A DNA stretch of 64,000 nucleotides from Enterococcus sp. 4G2_DIV0659 (lineage in GTDB: Bacteria > Bacillota > Bacilli > Lactobacillales > Enterococcaceae): NCBI RefSeq assembly GCF_002140715.2, contig NZ_NGLE02000001.1:1957001-2021000 (forward strand), in the 5' to 3' direction. Below are positions 8,618 to 17,459 of this stretch, one piece after another. The notes beneath the pieces were generated by a model, which made no database searches, was not told the origin of the DNA, and saw nothing but the letters and a program-made list of their open reading frames with translations. The stretch's first letter is position 1. The number at the start of each line of letters is the position of its first letter. A program made the position numbers and the translations under genes.

Positions 8618-9736
8618 ATGGTGAAAAAGGGAGAAAATATTTATAAACGCAAAGATGGTCGTTGGGAAGGCCGATACATAAAAGAACGTACACCAAAAAA
8701 TAAAATTATTTACGGTTATATATATGGAAAACATTATTCTGAAGTGAAAGAAAAGCTAACAGTGATAAAAGCGAAATATCTCGTAAGTAATTACACTATG
8801 TCCCGCTACAGCGGAACAGTTGAGGATTTCATAGGTAATTGGATGATGTCAACAATGAAATACACAATCAAACCAACAACGTATTCCAACTATGTTCGAC
8901 TAATCAAACGCCATATAATACCAATAATCGGAACAATCAAACTTCAAACAATCACGCAAGAGGATATTCAAACACTGGTTTATCAACTGGCGCAACAACA
9001 ATTTGCTTCTGGAACAATCAGAAATGTTTTTAATATATTAAAGAATGCGCTAAATGTAGCTGTTAGACAAAATTATTTATATGAAAATCCTTGTAAGAAT
9101 ATCATTTTGCCTAAAACAACAACGAAGAAGATCACAGCTCTTTCATTATCAGATCAAAGAAAAATCGAGCTATTGGCTTTGCAGGAAAAAGAATGTTCCC
9201 CCATTATTTTGGCATTATATTCTGGTATGAGGATCGGAGAAATAAGTGGTCTGAAGTGGGAGGATATTGATTTGGAAAAAAATATCATTCATGTTAGACG
9301 GACAATTACACGAATTACAAATGAGCATACCACATTAAAAAAGACAGAAGTTATAGCAGGAACACCCAAATCTAATAACTCAGAGCGAATCATTCCACTA
9401 GCTACAAATCTATCAAATTACTTATTAGAGAAGAAAAAATTTTCATCAAATGAATATGTGATTTCTTGTAATGGAGGTTTGACCGAGCCGCGAACAATCA
9501 ATTACCGTTTCAAAAAAATAACCAATAAGCTGGGACTTTCTGAAATTCGCTTCCATACTTTGCGGCATACATTCGCTACTCGATGTCTGGAACAAGGAGT
9601 TGATATCGCAAGTTTAAGTCAGATATTAGGTCATCATTCGACAAAATTAACCTTAGATACATATACAGACTCTCTATTAGAAAACCGACAAGCTGCAATA
9701 GCCACGATTGATAATCTATTTATGAATGCTCAATAA
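8618..9736 (+). CDS. Tyrosine recombinase (phage-integrase family) inside inverted sites
   Basis: A 372-residue tyrosine recombinase. An AP2-like arm-binding N-terminus (about residues 5-50) is followed by a SAM-like core-binding domain (about 65-160) and a catalytic domain (about 175-365). All catalytic residues appear intact: R205 in SGMRIGE, H313 and R316 in HTLRH, H339 in GHHS and Y349 in DTYTD. ATG start behind AGGAGAGG. No excisionase, phage or conjugation gene is adjacent. Exact 26-bp copies of a recombination-type site lie on each side in inverted orientation, so the predicted product is inversion of its own gene rather than excision. The annotation as recombinase is certain; the inversion is inferred. 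Confidence 0.93.
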   Translation: MVKKGENIYKRKDGRWEGRYIKERTPKNKIIYGYIYGKHYSEVKEKLTVIKAKYLVSNYTMSRYSGTVEDFIGNWMMSTMKYTIKPTTYSNYVRLIKRHIIPIIGTIKLQTITQEDIQTLVYQLAQQQFASGTIRNVFNILKNALNVAVRQNYLYENPCKNIILPKTTTKKITALSLSDQRKIELLALQEKECSPIILALYSGMRIGEISGLKWEDIDLEKNIIHVRRTITRITNEHTTLKKTEVIAGTPKSNNSERIIPLATNLSNYLLEKKKFSSNEYVISCNGGLTEPRTINYRFKKITNKLGLSEIRFHTLRHTFATRCLEQGVDIASLSQILGHHSTKLTLDTYTDSLLENRQAAIATIDNLFMNAQ

Positions 9737-9754
9737 CTGAGCATTTCATTTTTT
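9725..9754 (+). terminator. Terminator overlapping the recombinase stop codon
   Basis: AATGCTCA (9725-9732) and TGAGCATT (9738-9745) with a 5-nt loop, then TCATTTTTT. The stop codon TAA is inside the loop. Confidence 0.65.
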
Positions 9755-9763
9755 ACACAAATA

Positions 9764-9772
9764 AGCCGTCAA
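9764..9772 (+). repeat. Right copy of the 9-bp direct repeat
   Basis: AGCCGTCAA, identical and in the same orientation as 8570-8578. It directly follows ACACAAATAAG (9755-9765), which copies part of the left core site. Confidence 0.4.
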
Positions 9773-9813
9773 CGTAATGGTCACGGGATTTTTAAGACAT
9801 TATCAAATAAGGT

Positions 9814-9842
9814 TTGACATAAATTTTTCTTATTTGTGTTAG
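9814..9842 (+). promoter_or_regulatory. Outward-facing -35 box at the right end of the recombinase segment
   Basis: A consensus TTGACA (9814-9819) lies 8 nt inside the right inverted site and points toward the WxL locus. A -10 at standard spacing would fall inside the site (TGTTAG, 9837-9842), which is a poor match. If active, inversion would turn this promoter away from the WxL genes. Confidence 0.3.
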
Positions 9843-9853
9843 AAATAAGAAAA
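9828..9853 (-). repeat. Right 26-bp inverted recombination-type site
   Basis: Exact reverse complement of 8340-8365. Here the dyad is longer: arms 9823-9835 and 9843-9855 (13 bp each) are perfect around the 7-nt spacer GTGTTAG (9836-9842). From here to 10039 no gene is present, only AT-rich leader DNA of the following regulator. Confidence 0.8.
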
Positions 9854-10039
9854 ATATTAAATATAACTTCACATTGTCTTTGCTAGTAAGAGGCAGATTT
9901 TAAGATCTCTAAATATAAATAACATTATAAAACGTTCAATGCTGAAAGCCAAATATTCGAATCGTAATTTAGACAAAAGGTGAATAGTGTAAAAATCAGT
10001 CTGTTACATGTAGGTAAGTCAAAACAATAGGAGGAGAAA

Positions 10040-10741
10040 ATGTATAACATAGGGATAATCAACACTGGACTTCCAGAAGCGAAACTGAACGAGTACATAG
10101 AAGAAGGTGACTTTAATCTTTTTAAAACTTCTACTATAGATACAAAAAATTTGTGTAAAGAGCTAAAAAAAAAAGACGCTATATTGATTTTCACAGATAA
10201 CGTTGATTCTGCAGTAGCAGAGATTTGCCAATTTATTATTGAAATCAAAATGAATTCAGAGTCGTTTGTTTGGATCGTATCAAAAAAGCAGGATGAAAAG
10301 AAACGAGTTGTTTACTTGCAACTCGGTGCAGATGGAAACATTAGCACAGAATGCTCACCAAAAGAACTACATCTGATCGTAAAAAATGCATTGAGCAGGA
10401 AAAAAATATATATAAAACAACCAACAGAAGAAAATAAGCCAACAGAACAAAAAGAAATAGTAACAGAGTTAAATGAAAAAAATCTGAGTGTTATCTCTTT
10501 AGGTGAAGAAGTACCGCTCACTAGAACAGAGTACAAATTATTCAAATTGCTTTTAAGCAATCCGGGTATCGCATTTTCTTATGAGGAATTATATAAGAAA
10601 GTTTGGGGAAAACCATATAAAAATGAAAAATATCGTGTATCAAATGTTGTTTTTCATATTCGTGAAAAGCTTGAAGAATACTCACTGAACCCAAATCATA
10701 TTAAAACGGTTCGCTCCGTTGGGTACATGATTTGTGAGTAA
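10040..10741 (+). CDS. Orphan winged-helix regulator with degenerate receiver, WxL locus 1
   Basis: A 233-residue protein built like an OmpR/PhoB response regulator. The N-terminal half (about residues 1-118) has receiver-like strand/helix order, including QLGADGNIS where true receivers have the last active-site loop. The acidic pocket, phospho-Asp context and conserved Lys are not recognisable. A winged-helix domain follows (about 140-232, ending HIKTVRSVGYMI). No histidine kinase is adjacent. Start behind AGGAGGAG. It is the first gene after the right inverted site and precedes the WxL operon by 53 nt. A paralogue (49158-49856) has the same place at locus 2, so it is probably the local activator or repressor. 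Confidence 0.82.
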   Translation: MYNIGIINTGLPEAKLNEYIEEGDFNLFKTSTIDTKNLCKELKKKDAILIFTDNVDSAVAEICQFIIEIKMNSESFVWIVSKKQDEKKRVVYLQLGADGNISTECSPKELHLIVKNALSRKKIYIKQPTEENKPTEQKEIVTELNEKNLSVISLGEEVPLTRTEYKLFKLLLSNPGIAFSYEELYKKVWGKPYKNEKYRVSNVVFHIREKLEEYSLNPNHIKTVRSVGYMICE

Positions 10742-10794
10742 CTCCTTTTTAAATGATAGATTACAACGAAACTGAAAGGAGGTGAAAATTAAAA

Positions 10795-13700
10795 ATGAAA
10801 GGGAAGTTTAACATGAAATATTTTAAAGTAGGGTTTTCACTTCTTATGTGTATCAGTCTGATTTTTGGTTTTATTAACTACGAATTATCAGCAATGACTC
10901 AGCCAGTAAAAGCAGCAGCTGATATTACTACCTCAAACTATTCAACTTGGACTGCAGAAACATTATCAGAAGCTAACCAATCAGTTAAGAACCTTTTGAC
11001 ATCTTCAAAAGGTTCTGATTCCTCTCGTCCCTACAAAGACAATGCTACTTGGTCCGAAGGCTCACTTTCAGCACTTGATAAGGTATATACAGTCAGTAGT
11101 GCAGTATCAACTACAGATGATGTTAGTGCAAACTTATCAAGGGAACAATTGATCCAAACTGTTCGGGGGCTGGAATTGGCTGGGACGAAAAACAAAGCTA
11201 GTTATGTTTCACTAAATAATTATCCGGATGATTCTGGGAAATATAGTTTGGAATATGAGATTTCTAATATGGGATTGGAAGCTGGAGAAAAAATTGATGT
11301 AATGTTTATCTTGGACTGGTCTGGTTCTATGAAAAGACAAAGTGTTGCACCAACTGCTGAGAGTTCACTGGTCAATGGTCGCAAAATGGTTGAAGCCTTT
11401 AGCCAAAAGTTGATAGAATCCAACGCGGATGCTCGTATTCGTCTGATTGCACATAATCAAGCTAATAATAATACTTTCGACTCAGAATTGCTTCCAGGGT
11501 ATATACCTAGAAATGGTATTCAAAAAGATTCAGGATTCTTTCAAATCGATGACAATAAACAATACCTACAGACCATTCAAAACATGTACACAATGGACCC
11601 TCAATATGAGAATGACTCAATTCCTTGGGTGATCAAAGCAGTGACCGATCTGGTTAAAAAGGAAGGGGAAGGTAAAGTCCGTTCAGATGCAACACCTGTG
11701 ATGATCGTACTAAGTGATTTTCAATTGAATATTGGTGGAACAAGCCAATATGCAGTCTTAAAACAATATGAAGATAGTTTAAAAGCTTATAATACGGGAT
11801 TCTCAGGAAAAGTACCCGCGTTTATTGCAGCTGCATATTATAATGCGTATCATGTGCCTGGAATGGGCGGTTCTGGTGTGATTGGCGGAATAACAGATGT
11901 ACAAGAAGCTACTATCAAGGGAATAAATTCTGACTGGTCAGCGGTTCGTATTAATGAAAGTAACTATACTACAGCCGAAGCAAGGTTAAAAGATGCGATT
12001 GATACTGGTGTAGGGTATCTCCCATGGAATGCTAATCTAAAAACAAATGCGTTCAAGTTTACGGAATATAATTCCACTGAAAACGAGTTTGTTTCATTAG
12101 ATGCTAAAAATTTGGCATTTAAAGGGCTGGGAGATGGTGAAGGTATATTCAATATGAATGTAGACACCGCTCAATACAGCAATCCTAAAAAAGGTGATAT
12201 GGCTCAGGCAACGACAACGGCTACTGCTAGTACAGACAAAGAGTCAGTAAACTTTAGTCCTACCTCTAAGCTATTCTTGCCGATCACTGATGCGGCTGTC
12301 GAATTGTATAAATACAACGGTTCGGGAAGTCAGACATCAGCATCTAATTACTCATTGGCAGATACAGTAGTCAGCAACAATTACAATGCCTACAGTGGGA
12401 CAAGTTATTCAAAACAAAGTAGTATTCTTACTTCAATAGATTACCTTGATACCACGAAAAAGAAACTAGTAAAGCAAGACGCACTTAACGCTTTGAAACA
12501 AGGTCTTGGGGAAACGGAATTTAACAAGTTAGATTTCACCCAATCAGGTTCACTGAATGCAGATTCACTGACTGTTCAATTTGATTCGAGTAAAAACGTC
12601 TATAAGATTTATGCTGAATCAAAAGTGACAGATAGCACAATTACTATTGAACACTGGATCAAAGATGGAGCAAAAATTGCAACAAGTACTCAAGCGGATA
12701 TTCAAAAAACTGGAGCGATAGGTGATTTGGCAAATATCACACCAACTGAGATTTCAGGCTATACGTATGTGAATTCAGATTCAGATCCGTTAAGCAGTGT
12801 GACATTCGGAAATACGAATAAAACGGTAAAGCTGTATTATTCGGAAAATACGAAAACAAGTACGATGAAAGTGAAGTACATCAATAAAGTGACTGGTCTA
12901 CCGATTATTTCGGAGAAAACAATCGAAGGAACAATTGGTGAGTCGCCAACGGAGGAGCAGCTAGACAAAGCAGTTGTAGGGGATAACTATACATTTGTTG
13001 AACAAACGCCTGTTAATGCAGTTTTTGGAACGCACTTAGAAGTAACTTTATACTACACAGCTACAGGTAAAGTGACAATTGAATATTGGAACAGTGATAC
13101 GAATAGCAAAATAACTAGTATAGCAGATGAAGTATTACAAGGTGAAAGTGGCTCGGCGGTCAACTATACCCAAAAACAAATAACAGGTTATGAGTATGAC
13201 GCAGCTAGATCTGATACAGTACCAACTACTTTTACCGATGGAAATGTAACAGTACGTCAGTACTACTACAAAGTTTATACGGTAACGATTGAATATTGGG
13301 ATTCTGGGACAAACAGTAAAATTTCCACAGAAACCAATACGATAATTACTGGTAAAAAAGACGCGGCTCTGAATTACTCACCGAAAGAACTTGATGGTTA
13401 TATTTATGATTCGATTAAATCTGATAATATACCTACGACTATTACAGGTGATGCTACTTACAGAGCATACTATAACAAAGCGGGTTCGGTAACAATTGAA
13501 TATTGGAGTTCTGATACAAACCAAAAGATAGCAGGACAACCAGACGAAGTGTTAAAAGGTATCCTTGACACGAAAGCAGAAATTACGCCTAAAGAAATAT
13601 CTGGTTACAAGTTTGATGCTTCAAGATCAGACTCTCTTGAAAATATTACGTACAAAGTGGGATCAAATACCGTTCGACTATATTACACACAATATGTCGA

Positions 13701-14355
13701 TCTAACGATTATCTTTGAAAAAATCAGTCCTAAAGAAGAACTGGGTAAAGTTACGGTAAAAGCTAAAATCGGTGATACAGTTCATTTGGAAAATAATTTT
13801 AGTGAAGTTAAAACAAAATTAGCTGAGCTAGAAAGCTCGTATAGATTATACGAAAGACCAGATAATTATGCTGCTTATAAAGTTCCAAACGATGATGCGT
13901 CGGTAACCTATCTATTTGATGGAACATTGTTCTTATCTTCAGCACCTAGTTTATTAGAATTTGGCAGCAACCATACGATTATGCAACTAGGAGAATATGA
14001 ATCTGAGCGACCAGCGTATGATAAGCCTTTAACTGTGACGGATACGCGCGCTAATCTATCCAATTGGACAATCTCGGTTAAATTGACAGAGGATATGCAT
14101 TCTAGGAAAAAACCAACCTTTATTTTGAAAGATTCTCTCTATTACAGAGATGGAGATAAGCTGTCAGCGGTTACCTCAGACAGTCCGTTGGATATTATTA
14201 CAAGCAAACATAGCGAAAATGGGAATTATGACGTAAGTAAAGCTGAATGGGAAAATAAATCGAACGGATTTATTTTTAAACTAAGCCAGAAACAATATAG
14301 AGAGATCGATGATTATGATGGAACCATTCAATTTACACTAACAGAAGCGAAATAA
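10795..14355 (+). CDS. Giant vWA - MucBP-repeat - WxL surface protein
   Basis: A 1186-residue secreted protein. It has a signal peptide (to about residue 40). A von Willebrand A domain follows, with the MIDAS DWSGS at D174-S178 and a partner TPVMIVLSD strand. Next come five MucBP-like repeats of about 70 residues (about 614-968, three starting VTIEYW). A C-terminal WxL-type wall-binding domain (about 1050-1186) closes it. The WxL motifs are eroded: the proximal one is WTI and the distal one FTL. vWA and MucBP domains suggest binding to host matrix or mucin, and WxL domains bind peptidoglycan non-covalently. The start ATG has a near-perfect AAAGGAGGTGA. First structural gene of the locus. Confidence 0.88.
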   Translation: MKGKFNMKYFKVGFSLLMCISLIFGFINYELSAMTQPVKAAADITTSNYSTWTAETLSEANQSVKNLLTSSKGSDSSRPYKDNATWSEGSLSALDKVYTVSSAVSTTDDVSANLSREQLIQTVRGLELAGTKNKASYVSLNNYPDDSGKYSLEYEISNMGLEAGEKIDVMFILDWSGSMKRQSVAPTAESSLVNGRKMVEAFSQKLIESNADARIRLIAHNQANNNTFDSELLPGYIPRNGIQKDSGFFQIDDNKQYLQTIQNMYTMDPQYENDSIPWVIKAVTDLVKKEGEGKVRSDATPVMIVLSDFQLNIGGTSQYAVLKQYEDSLKAYNTGFSGKVPAFIAAAYYNAYHVPGMGGSGVIGGITDVQEATIKGINSDWSAVRINESNYTTAEARLKDAIDTGVGYLPWNANLKTNAFKFTEYNSTENEFVSLDAKNLAFKGLGDGEGIFNMNVDTAQYSNPKKGDMAQATTTATASTDKESVNFSPTSKLFLPITDAAVELYKYNGSGSQTSASNYSLADTVVSNNYNAYSGTSYSKQSSILTSIDYLDTTKKKLVKQDALNALKQGLGETEFNKLDFTQSGSLNADSLTVQFDSSKNVYKIYAESKVTDSTITIEHWIKDGAKIATSTQADIQKTGAIGDLANITPTEISGYTYVNSDSDPLSSVTFGNTNKTVKLYYSENTKTSTMKVKYINKVTGLPIISEKTIEGTIGESPTEEQLDKAVVGDNYTFVEQTPVNAVFGTHLEVTLYYTATGKVTIEYWNSDTNSKITSIADEVLQGESGSAVNYTQKQITGYEYDAARSDTVPTTFTDGNVTVRQYYYKVYTVTIEYWDSGTNSKISTETNTIITGKKDAALNYSPKELDGYIYDSIKSDNIPTTITGDATYRAYYNKAGSVTIEYWSSDTNQKIAGQPDEVLKGILDTKAEITPKEISGYKFDASRSDSLENITYKVGSNTVRLYYTQYVDLTIIFEKISPKEELGKVTVKAKIGDTVHLENNFSEVKTKLAELESSYRLYERPDNYAAYKVPNDDASVTYLFDGTLFLSSAPSLLEFGSNHTIMQLGEYESERPAYDKPLTVTDTRANLSNWTISVKLTEDMHSRKKPTFILKDSLYYRDGDKLSAVTSDSPLDIITSKHSENGNYDVSKAEWENKSNGFIFKLSQKQYREIDDYDGTIQFTLTEAK

Positions 14356-14371
14356 CAAGGAGGTAGTAGCG

Positions 14372-14695
14372 ATGAAGCATAAAATAAAATATCTACTATT
14401 ATCTACCTTCGTTATAGCGATTGTAGGTGTAAGTAGTGATCGGATTGTCTATGCTGATGGAGGTTCAGTTCAAACCAATGGGAGAGTTTCATTCTACACT
14501 GAAACTAGCACAGAGCCAACTGAGTCGTCTTATCCAAAAACATCAGGTGATAGCGATGATTCAGTAGCTAAACCGGTGGGGAAACTCCCGTCAACAGGTG
14601 AACTAGTTGTAAAAAGTTTGACTATCAGTGGAGGCATTGTGCTTGTCATAGGTGGAATTTTTATTCTGCTGAAAAAGAGAAGGGAGGCAAAGTAA
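14372..14695 (+). CDS. Small LPXTG wall-anchored protein of the WxL locus
   Basis: A 107-residue protein: signal peptide (residues 1-29), a short Ser/Thr-rich exposed segment, the sortase signal LPSTGE (about residue 72), a membrane segment and a KKRREAK tail. Such mini LPXTG proteins are regular members of WxL operons, but their role is unknown. It lies 16 nt after the giant protein and 3 nt before the next WxL gene. The locus 2 paralogue (53423-53770) has YPSTG instead. Confidence 0.85.
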   Translation: MKHKIKYLLLSTFVIAIVGVSSDRIVYADGGSVQTNGRVSFYTETSTEPTESSYPKTSGDSDDSVAKPVGKLPSTGELVVKSLTISGGIVLVIGGIFILLKKRREAK

Positions 14696-14698
14696 TCA

Positions 14699-15505
14699 AT
14701 GAAAAAGAATATGTTTATTGTCACTGTTCTAGTGATATCGACCTTACTTTGTCTTTCGATGAACGATCAACAGGTATTAGCTGACACAAGTATAGATAGC
14801 CCAGGTCATATCAAGTTTACTGAAGATAGCGGAGGAAAAGTCGGGATCAAAGACCCAGAATATCCTCAAATCATCGTTGATCCTGGACCAAGTCCGAGTA
14901 CAGCAGGTGATTTAAGAATAGATTTTGTTCCGCAATTAGATTTTTCGACAAACAAAATTTCTACTAAAGGGATGAGTTTACCAGTCAATGCTCAATTATT
15001 TCTTGATGAAACGCCTGCTCGCGGAAATTTCATTCAAGTAACGGATGAACGTCCAAAAGCATTAGGATGGTCATTACAGATGCGGCAAGAAATGCAGTTT
15101 CAGAACATGAATACTGCAAACAACGAGATCAAAGGAGCCTTCCTTTCGTTCGACAAATCGTGGGCAAATGCAACAACTGATTTGTCCCAAGGGCCTGTAG
15201 TGTCAAAAGAAGTAATTGAAGTAAATAGTATTGGTGAAACATACACACTTGCAAATGCGAAGTCAGGAAATGGCTCAGGAACATGGTCGATTTCATTTGG
15301 AGCATCGGAAAATAATCCCTTTCATTTAGAAAATACCTTAATACCAAGAGTCAATCAAAAAGGTGAGGCTATTCTCAACTCTGATTTTGCAAATAAGCAA
15401 ATATATCAAAATAATGCAATAACGTTAAATATCCCTGCTGCAACAAAAATCGATGCAGTAGACTATACTACGGTGATAACTTGGATTTTATCCGAGCTAC
15501 CATAA
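14699..15505 (+). CDS. WxL-domain surface protein
   Basis: A 268-residue secreted protein: signal peptide (to about residue 29), a short variable region with DPGPSPST, then a single WxL domain filling the rest. Proximal motif GWSLQMRQ and distal motif TWILSELP are both present, so peptidoglycan binding is likely intact. Ribosome site AGGGAGG. It is closest to the locus 2 protein at 53767-54558, with which it shares the DPGPSPST and LRIDFVP segments and the same ending. Confidence 0.9.
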   Translation: MKKNMFIVTVLVISTLLCLSMNDQQVLADTSIDSPGHIKFTEDSGGKVGIKDPEYPQIIVDPGPSPSTAGDLRIDFVPQLDFSTNKISTKGMSLPVNAQLFLDETPARGNFIQVTDERPKALGWSLQMRQEMQFQNMNTANNEIKGAFLSFDKSWANATTDLSQGPVVSKEVIEVNSIGETYTLANAKSGNGSGTWSISFGASENNPFHLENTLIPRVNQKGEAILNSDFANKQIYQNNAITLNIPAATKIDAVDYTTVITWILSELP

Positions 15506-15537
15506 ATTAAAACATACAATATTAGGAGGAAACAAGA

Positions 15538-16296
15538 ATGAAATTAACACACAAACTATGCGGAGCAGCTTTAGTAGCTGCTGCAGGAGTAGCTCTAGCA
15601 ATTCCAAACACAACAAAAGCGGATACTATGGATGGAAAAGGCCATATTGGATTTACAGAATCATCAGGTATCCCAACGTTAACGGACAATAGTACTTCAA
15701 CTGATTCAGGTGGCTCTACAGGTACTGGTTCAGAAATCACGTCAAACACAACATTACCAGTTACAGATCCAGGTGAATTCGGAATTATTAGTGTATCACC
15801 ATTAGAATTCAAAACTCACTCAACATTGTCAGCTTCACAAGAAAAATTTGATGCAGATTTATATGACAATGGGAACAACGTGAAAACGTCAAACTTTGTT
15901 ATTTATACTGACAAACGTGCAGAAGCTGATCGCGCAAAGCACAAATTGAGCGCTAAATTAACACAACAATTCCAAACAACAACTGGTACAGAATTAAAAG
16001 GCGCAACAATCACATACAAAAATATTTGGATCAACGACTACACAAATGCAGTTCAACCAACGGGTGTAGCACTAGAAGCAGAGGTAACAACAACTTCTCC
16101 AGTATCATTTGTTGAAAATGTTAAAGGTAGTGAAAATGCAGGATATGGTCAACACGCTGTTATGTTTGGCGAAACTGCTGGGAAAGCTGATGCAAATAAA
16201 TCAGTAACATTAGACATTCCAAAAGCTCAGAATGCATCTGTAATTGCTGGTGACTACAACGGTGTCGTTCAATGGAATTTAGAGGAAACATTCTAA
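15538..16296 (+). CDS. WxL-domain surface protein with altered proximal motif
   Basis: A 252-residue secreted protein: Ala-rich signal peptide (to about residue 29), a Ser/Thr/Gly linker (about 45-75) and a WxL domain. The distal motif is canonical (QWNLEETF), but at the proximal motif the Trp is replaced by His (HKLSAKL). Its codon choice looks biased to frequent codons compared with its neighbours, which suggests high expression; this is by eye only. Strong TTAGGAGG ribosome site. A stable hairpin follows before the DUF916 gene. Confidence 0.88.
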   Translation: MKLTHKLCGAALVAAAGVALAIPNTTKADTMDGKGHIGFTESSGIPTLTDNSTSTDSGGSTGTGSEITSNTTLPVTDPGEFGIISVSPLEFKTHSTLSASQEKFDADLYDNGNNVKTSNFVIYTDKRAEADRAKHKLSAKLTQQFQTTTGTELKGATITYKNIWINDYTNAVQPTGVALEAEVTTTSPVSFVENVKGSENAGYGQHAVMFGETAGKADANKSVTLDIPKAQNASVIAGDYNGVVQWNLEETF

Positions 16297-16326
16297 AAAA
16301 ATTAATAGTTATATGATTAGAGTGAA

Positions 16327-16357
16327 GGGTTCACTGGCGAGTAAAGCTAGTGGACCT
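16327..16357 (+). other. Intercistronic hairpin between WxL and DUF916 genes
   Basis: GGGTTCACTGGC (16327-16338) can pair with GCTAGTGGACCT (16346-16357), a 12-bp stem with three G-U pairs and a 7-nt loop. There is no T-run, so it looks more like an mRNA-stabilising or partial-termination element. Locus 2 has a different but equally strong palindrome at the same place. Confidence 0.45.
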
Positions 16358-16391
16358 GTCTTCTGAAAATAAGAAATGAGGTAATGTAAGG

Positions 16392-17438
16392 ATGAAAAAA
16401 AAGCTAGGAATATGGTTAATCGCATTAATATACATAGCAGGAATGTTTTCTTTTCATTTATCTGCGGAAGCAAGTGTAGGTTTTACATATAAAGTGAACC
16501 AGCCAGAAAATCAACTAAGTAAGGATGTAGGTTATTTTGATTTAAAGATGAACCCAGGGGCGAAACAAACTGTAACGATTGATTTAACAAATGAGTCTGA
16601 GAAAGAAGTAATCGCTATAGTGTCATTAAACAGTGCAAAAACAAGCGGTACAGGTGTGATTGAATATGGACCGACTGAAATTGATAATGATAAATCGTTA
16701 AAATATGACTTCAAAGATATCGTGAAAGCACCTGAAAAAGTTACGTTACCACCGAAAACAACAGTGCCATTAAAATTAGATATCGCAATGCCAGAAGCCA
16801 CTTTTGATGGAGTTGTTTCTGGAGGGATTCAACTAAAAAGTGAGGTTGATGAAAAAGAGCGAGCGAAACAAAAAGGTGTTATCAATGAATATGCTTATGT
16901 GATTGGTATGTTGCTCAGTGAGACAGATACTGTTCTTGCTCCAGAACTTCATTTAAATAGTGTAGGGGCAGGATTAAATAATTATCGTAACAGTGTTTTT
17001 GTCAATTTTTCCAATACTGAGGCAGTGTACTTAGAAGAATTAACAATGGATGTTCAAATCATGAAACAAGGTTCTGATGCTGTATTATACGATACCAAAA
17101 AGGCCAATATGCGCGTTGCCCCAAATAGTATGGTGAACTTTCCTGTATCAATGAACGGTGAAAAGATGGTGCCAGGAAATTATAAGGCACACATTCTGGC
17201 AAGTACAAAGGATAAGAAATGGGAATGGGAAGAAGAGTTTACGATTACAGACGAAGAAGCAGATAAATACAACGATGAAGATATTAGCTTAGTACAAGAG
17301 CAAGGAATCAATTGGAAAATCATTGCTACGATTGTAGGCGGTGTTATCGCTTTAGTAGCTGTTATATTCATGATTGTTCGAATGAGTCTGAAAAGAAAGA
17401 GTAAGAAAAAAAGCAGAAATAAAAAGAAGAAAAAATAG
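16392..17438 (+). CDS. DUF916/DUF3324 WxL-associated membrane protein
   Basis: A 348-residue type I membrane protein. It has a signal peptide (to about residue 27), then DUF916 (about 30-155, now described as a WxL-protein peptidoglycan-binding domain) and DUF3324 (about 165-300, a putative host-binding domain). A membrane helix (about 308-332) and a tail of about 17 residues, almost all Lys/Arg/Ser/Asn, close it. Members interact with WxL proteins and are regular in these operons. It lies upstream of the polybasic membrane protein (21 nt). Confidence 0.9.
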   Translation: MKKKLGIWLIALIYIAGMFSFHLSAEASVGFTYKVNQPENQLSKDVGYFDLKMNPGAKQTVTIDLTNESEKEVIAIVSLNSAKTSGTGVIEYGPTEIDNDKSLKYDFKDIVKAPEKVTLPPKTTVPLKLDIAMPEATFDGVVSGGIQLKSEVDEKERAKQKGVINEYAYVIGMLLSETDTVLAPELHLNSVGAGLNNYRNSVFVNFSNTEAVYLEELTMDVQIMKQGSDAVLYDTKKANMRVAPNSMVNFPVSMNGEKMVPGNYKAHILASTKDKKWEWEEEFTITDEEADKYNDEDISLVQEQGINWKIIATIVGGVIALVAVIFMIVRMSLKRKSKKKSRNKKKKK

Positions 17439-17459
17439 CAGAGAAGGAGATGATAAATA

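Noticed and set aside
8340..9853. Prophage or integrative conjugative element carrying the recombinase
   Set aside because: No excisionase, phage structural, replication or conjugation genes are near, no tRNA target is seen, and the flanking sites are inverted rather than direct repeats.
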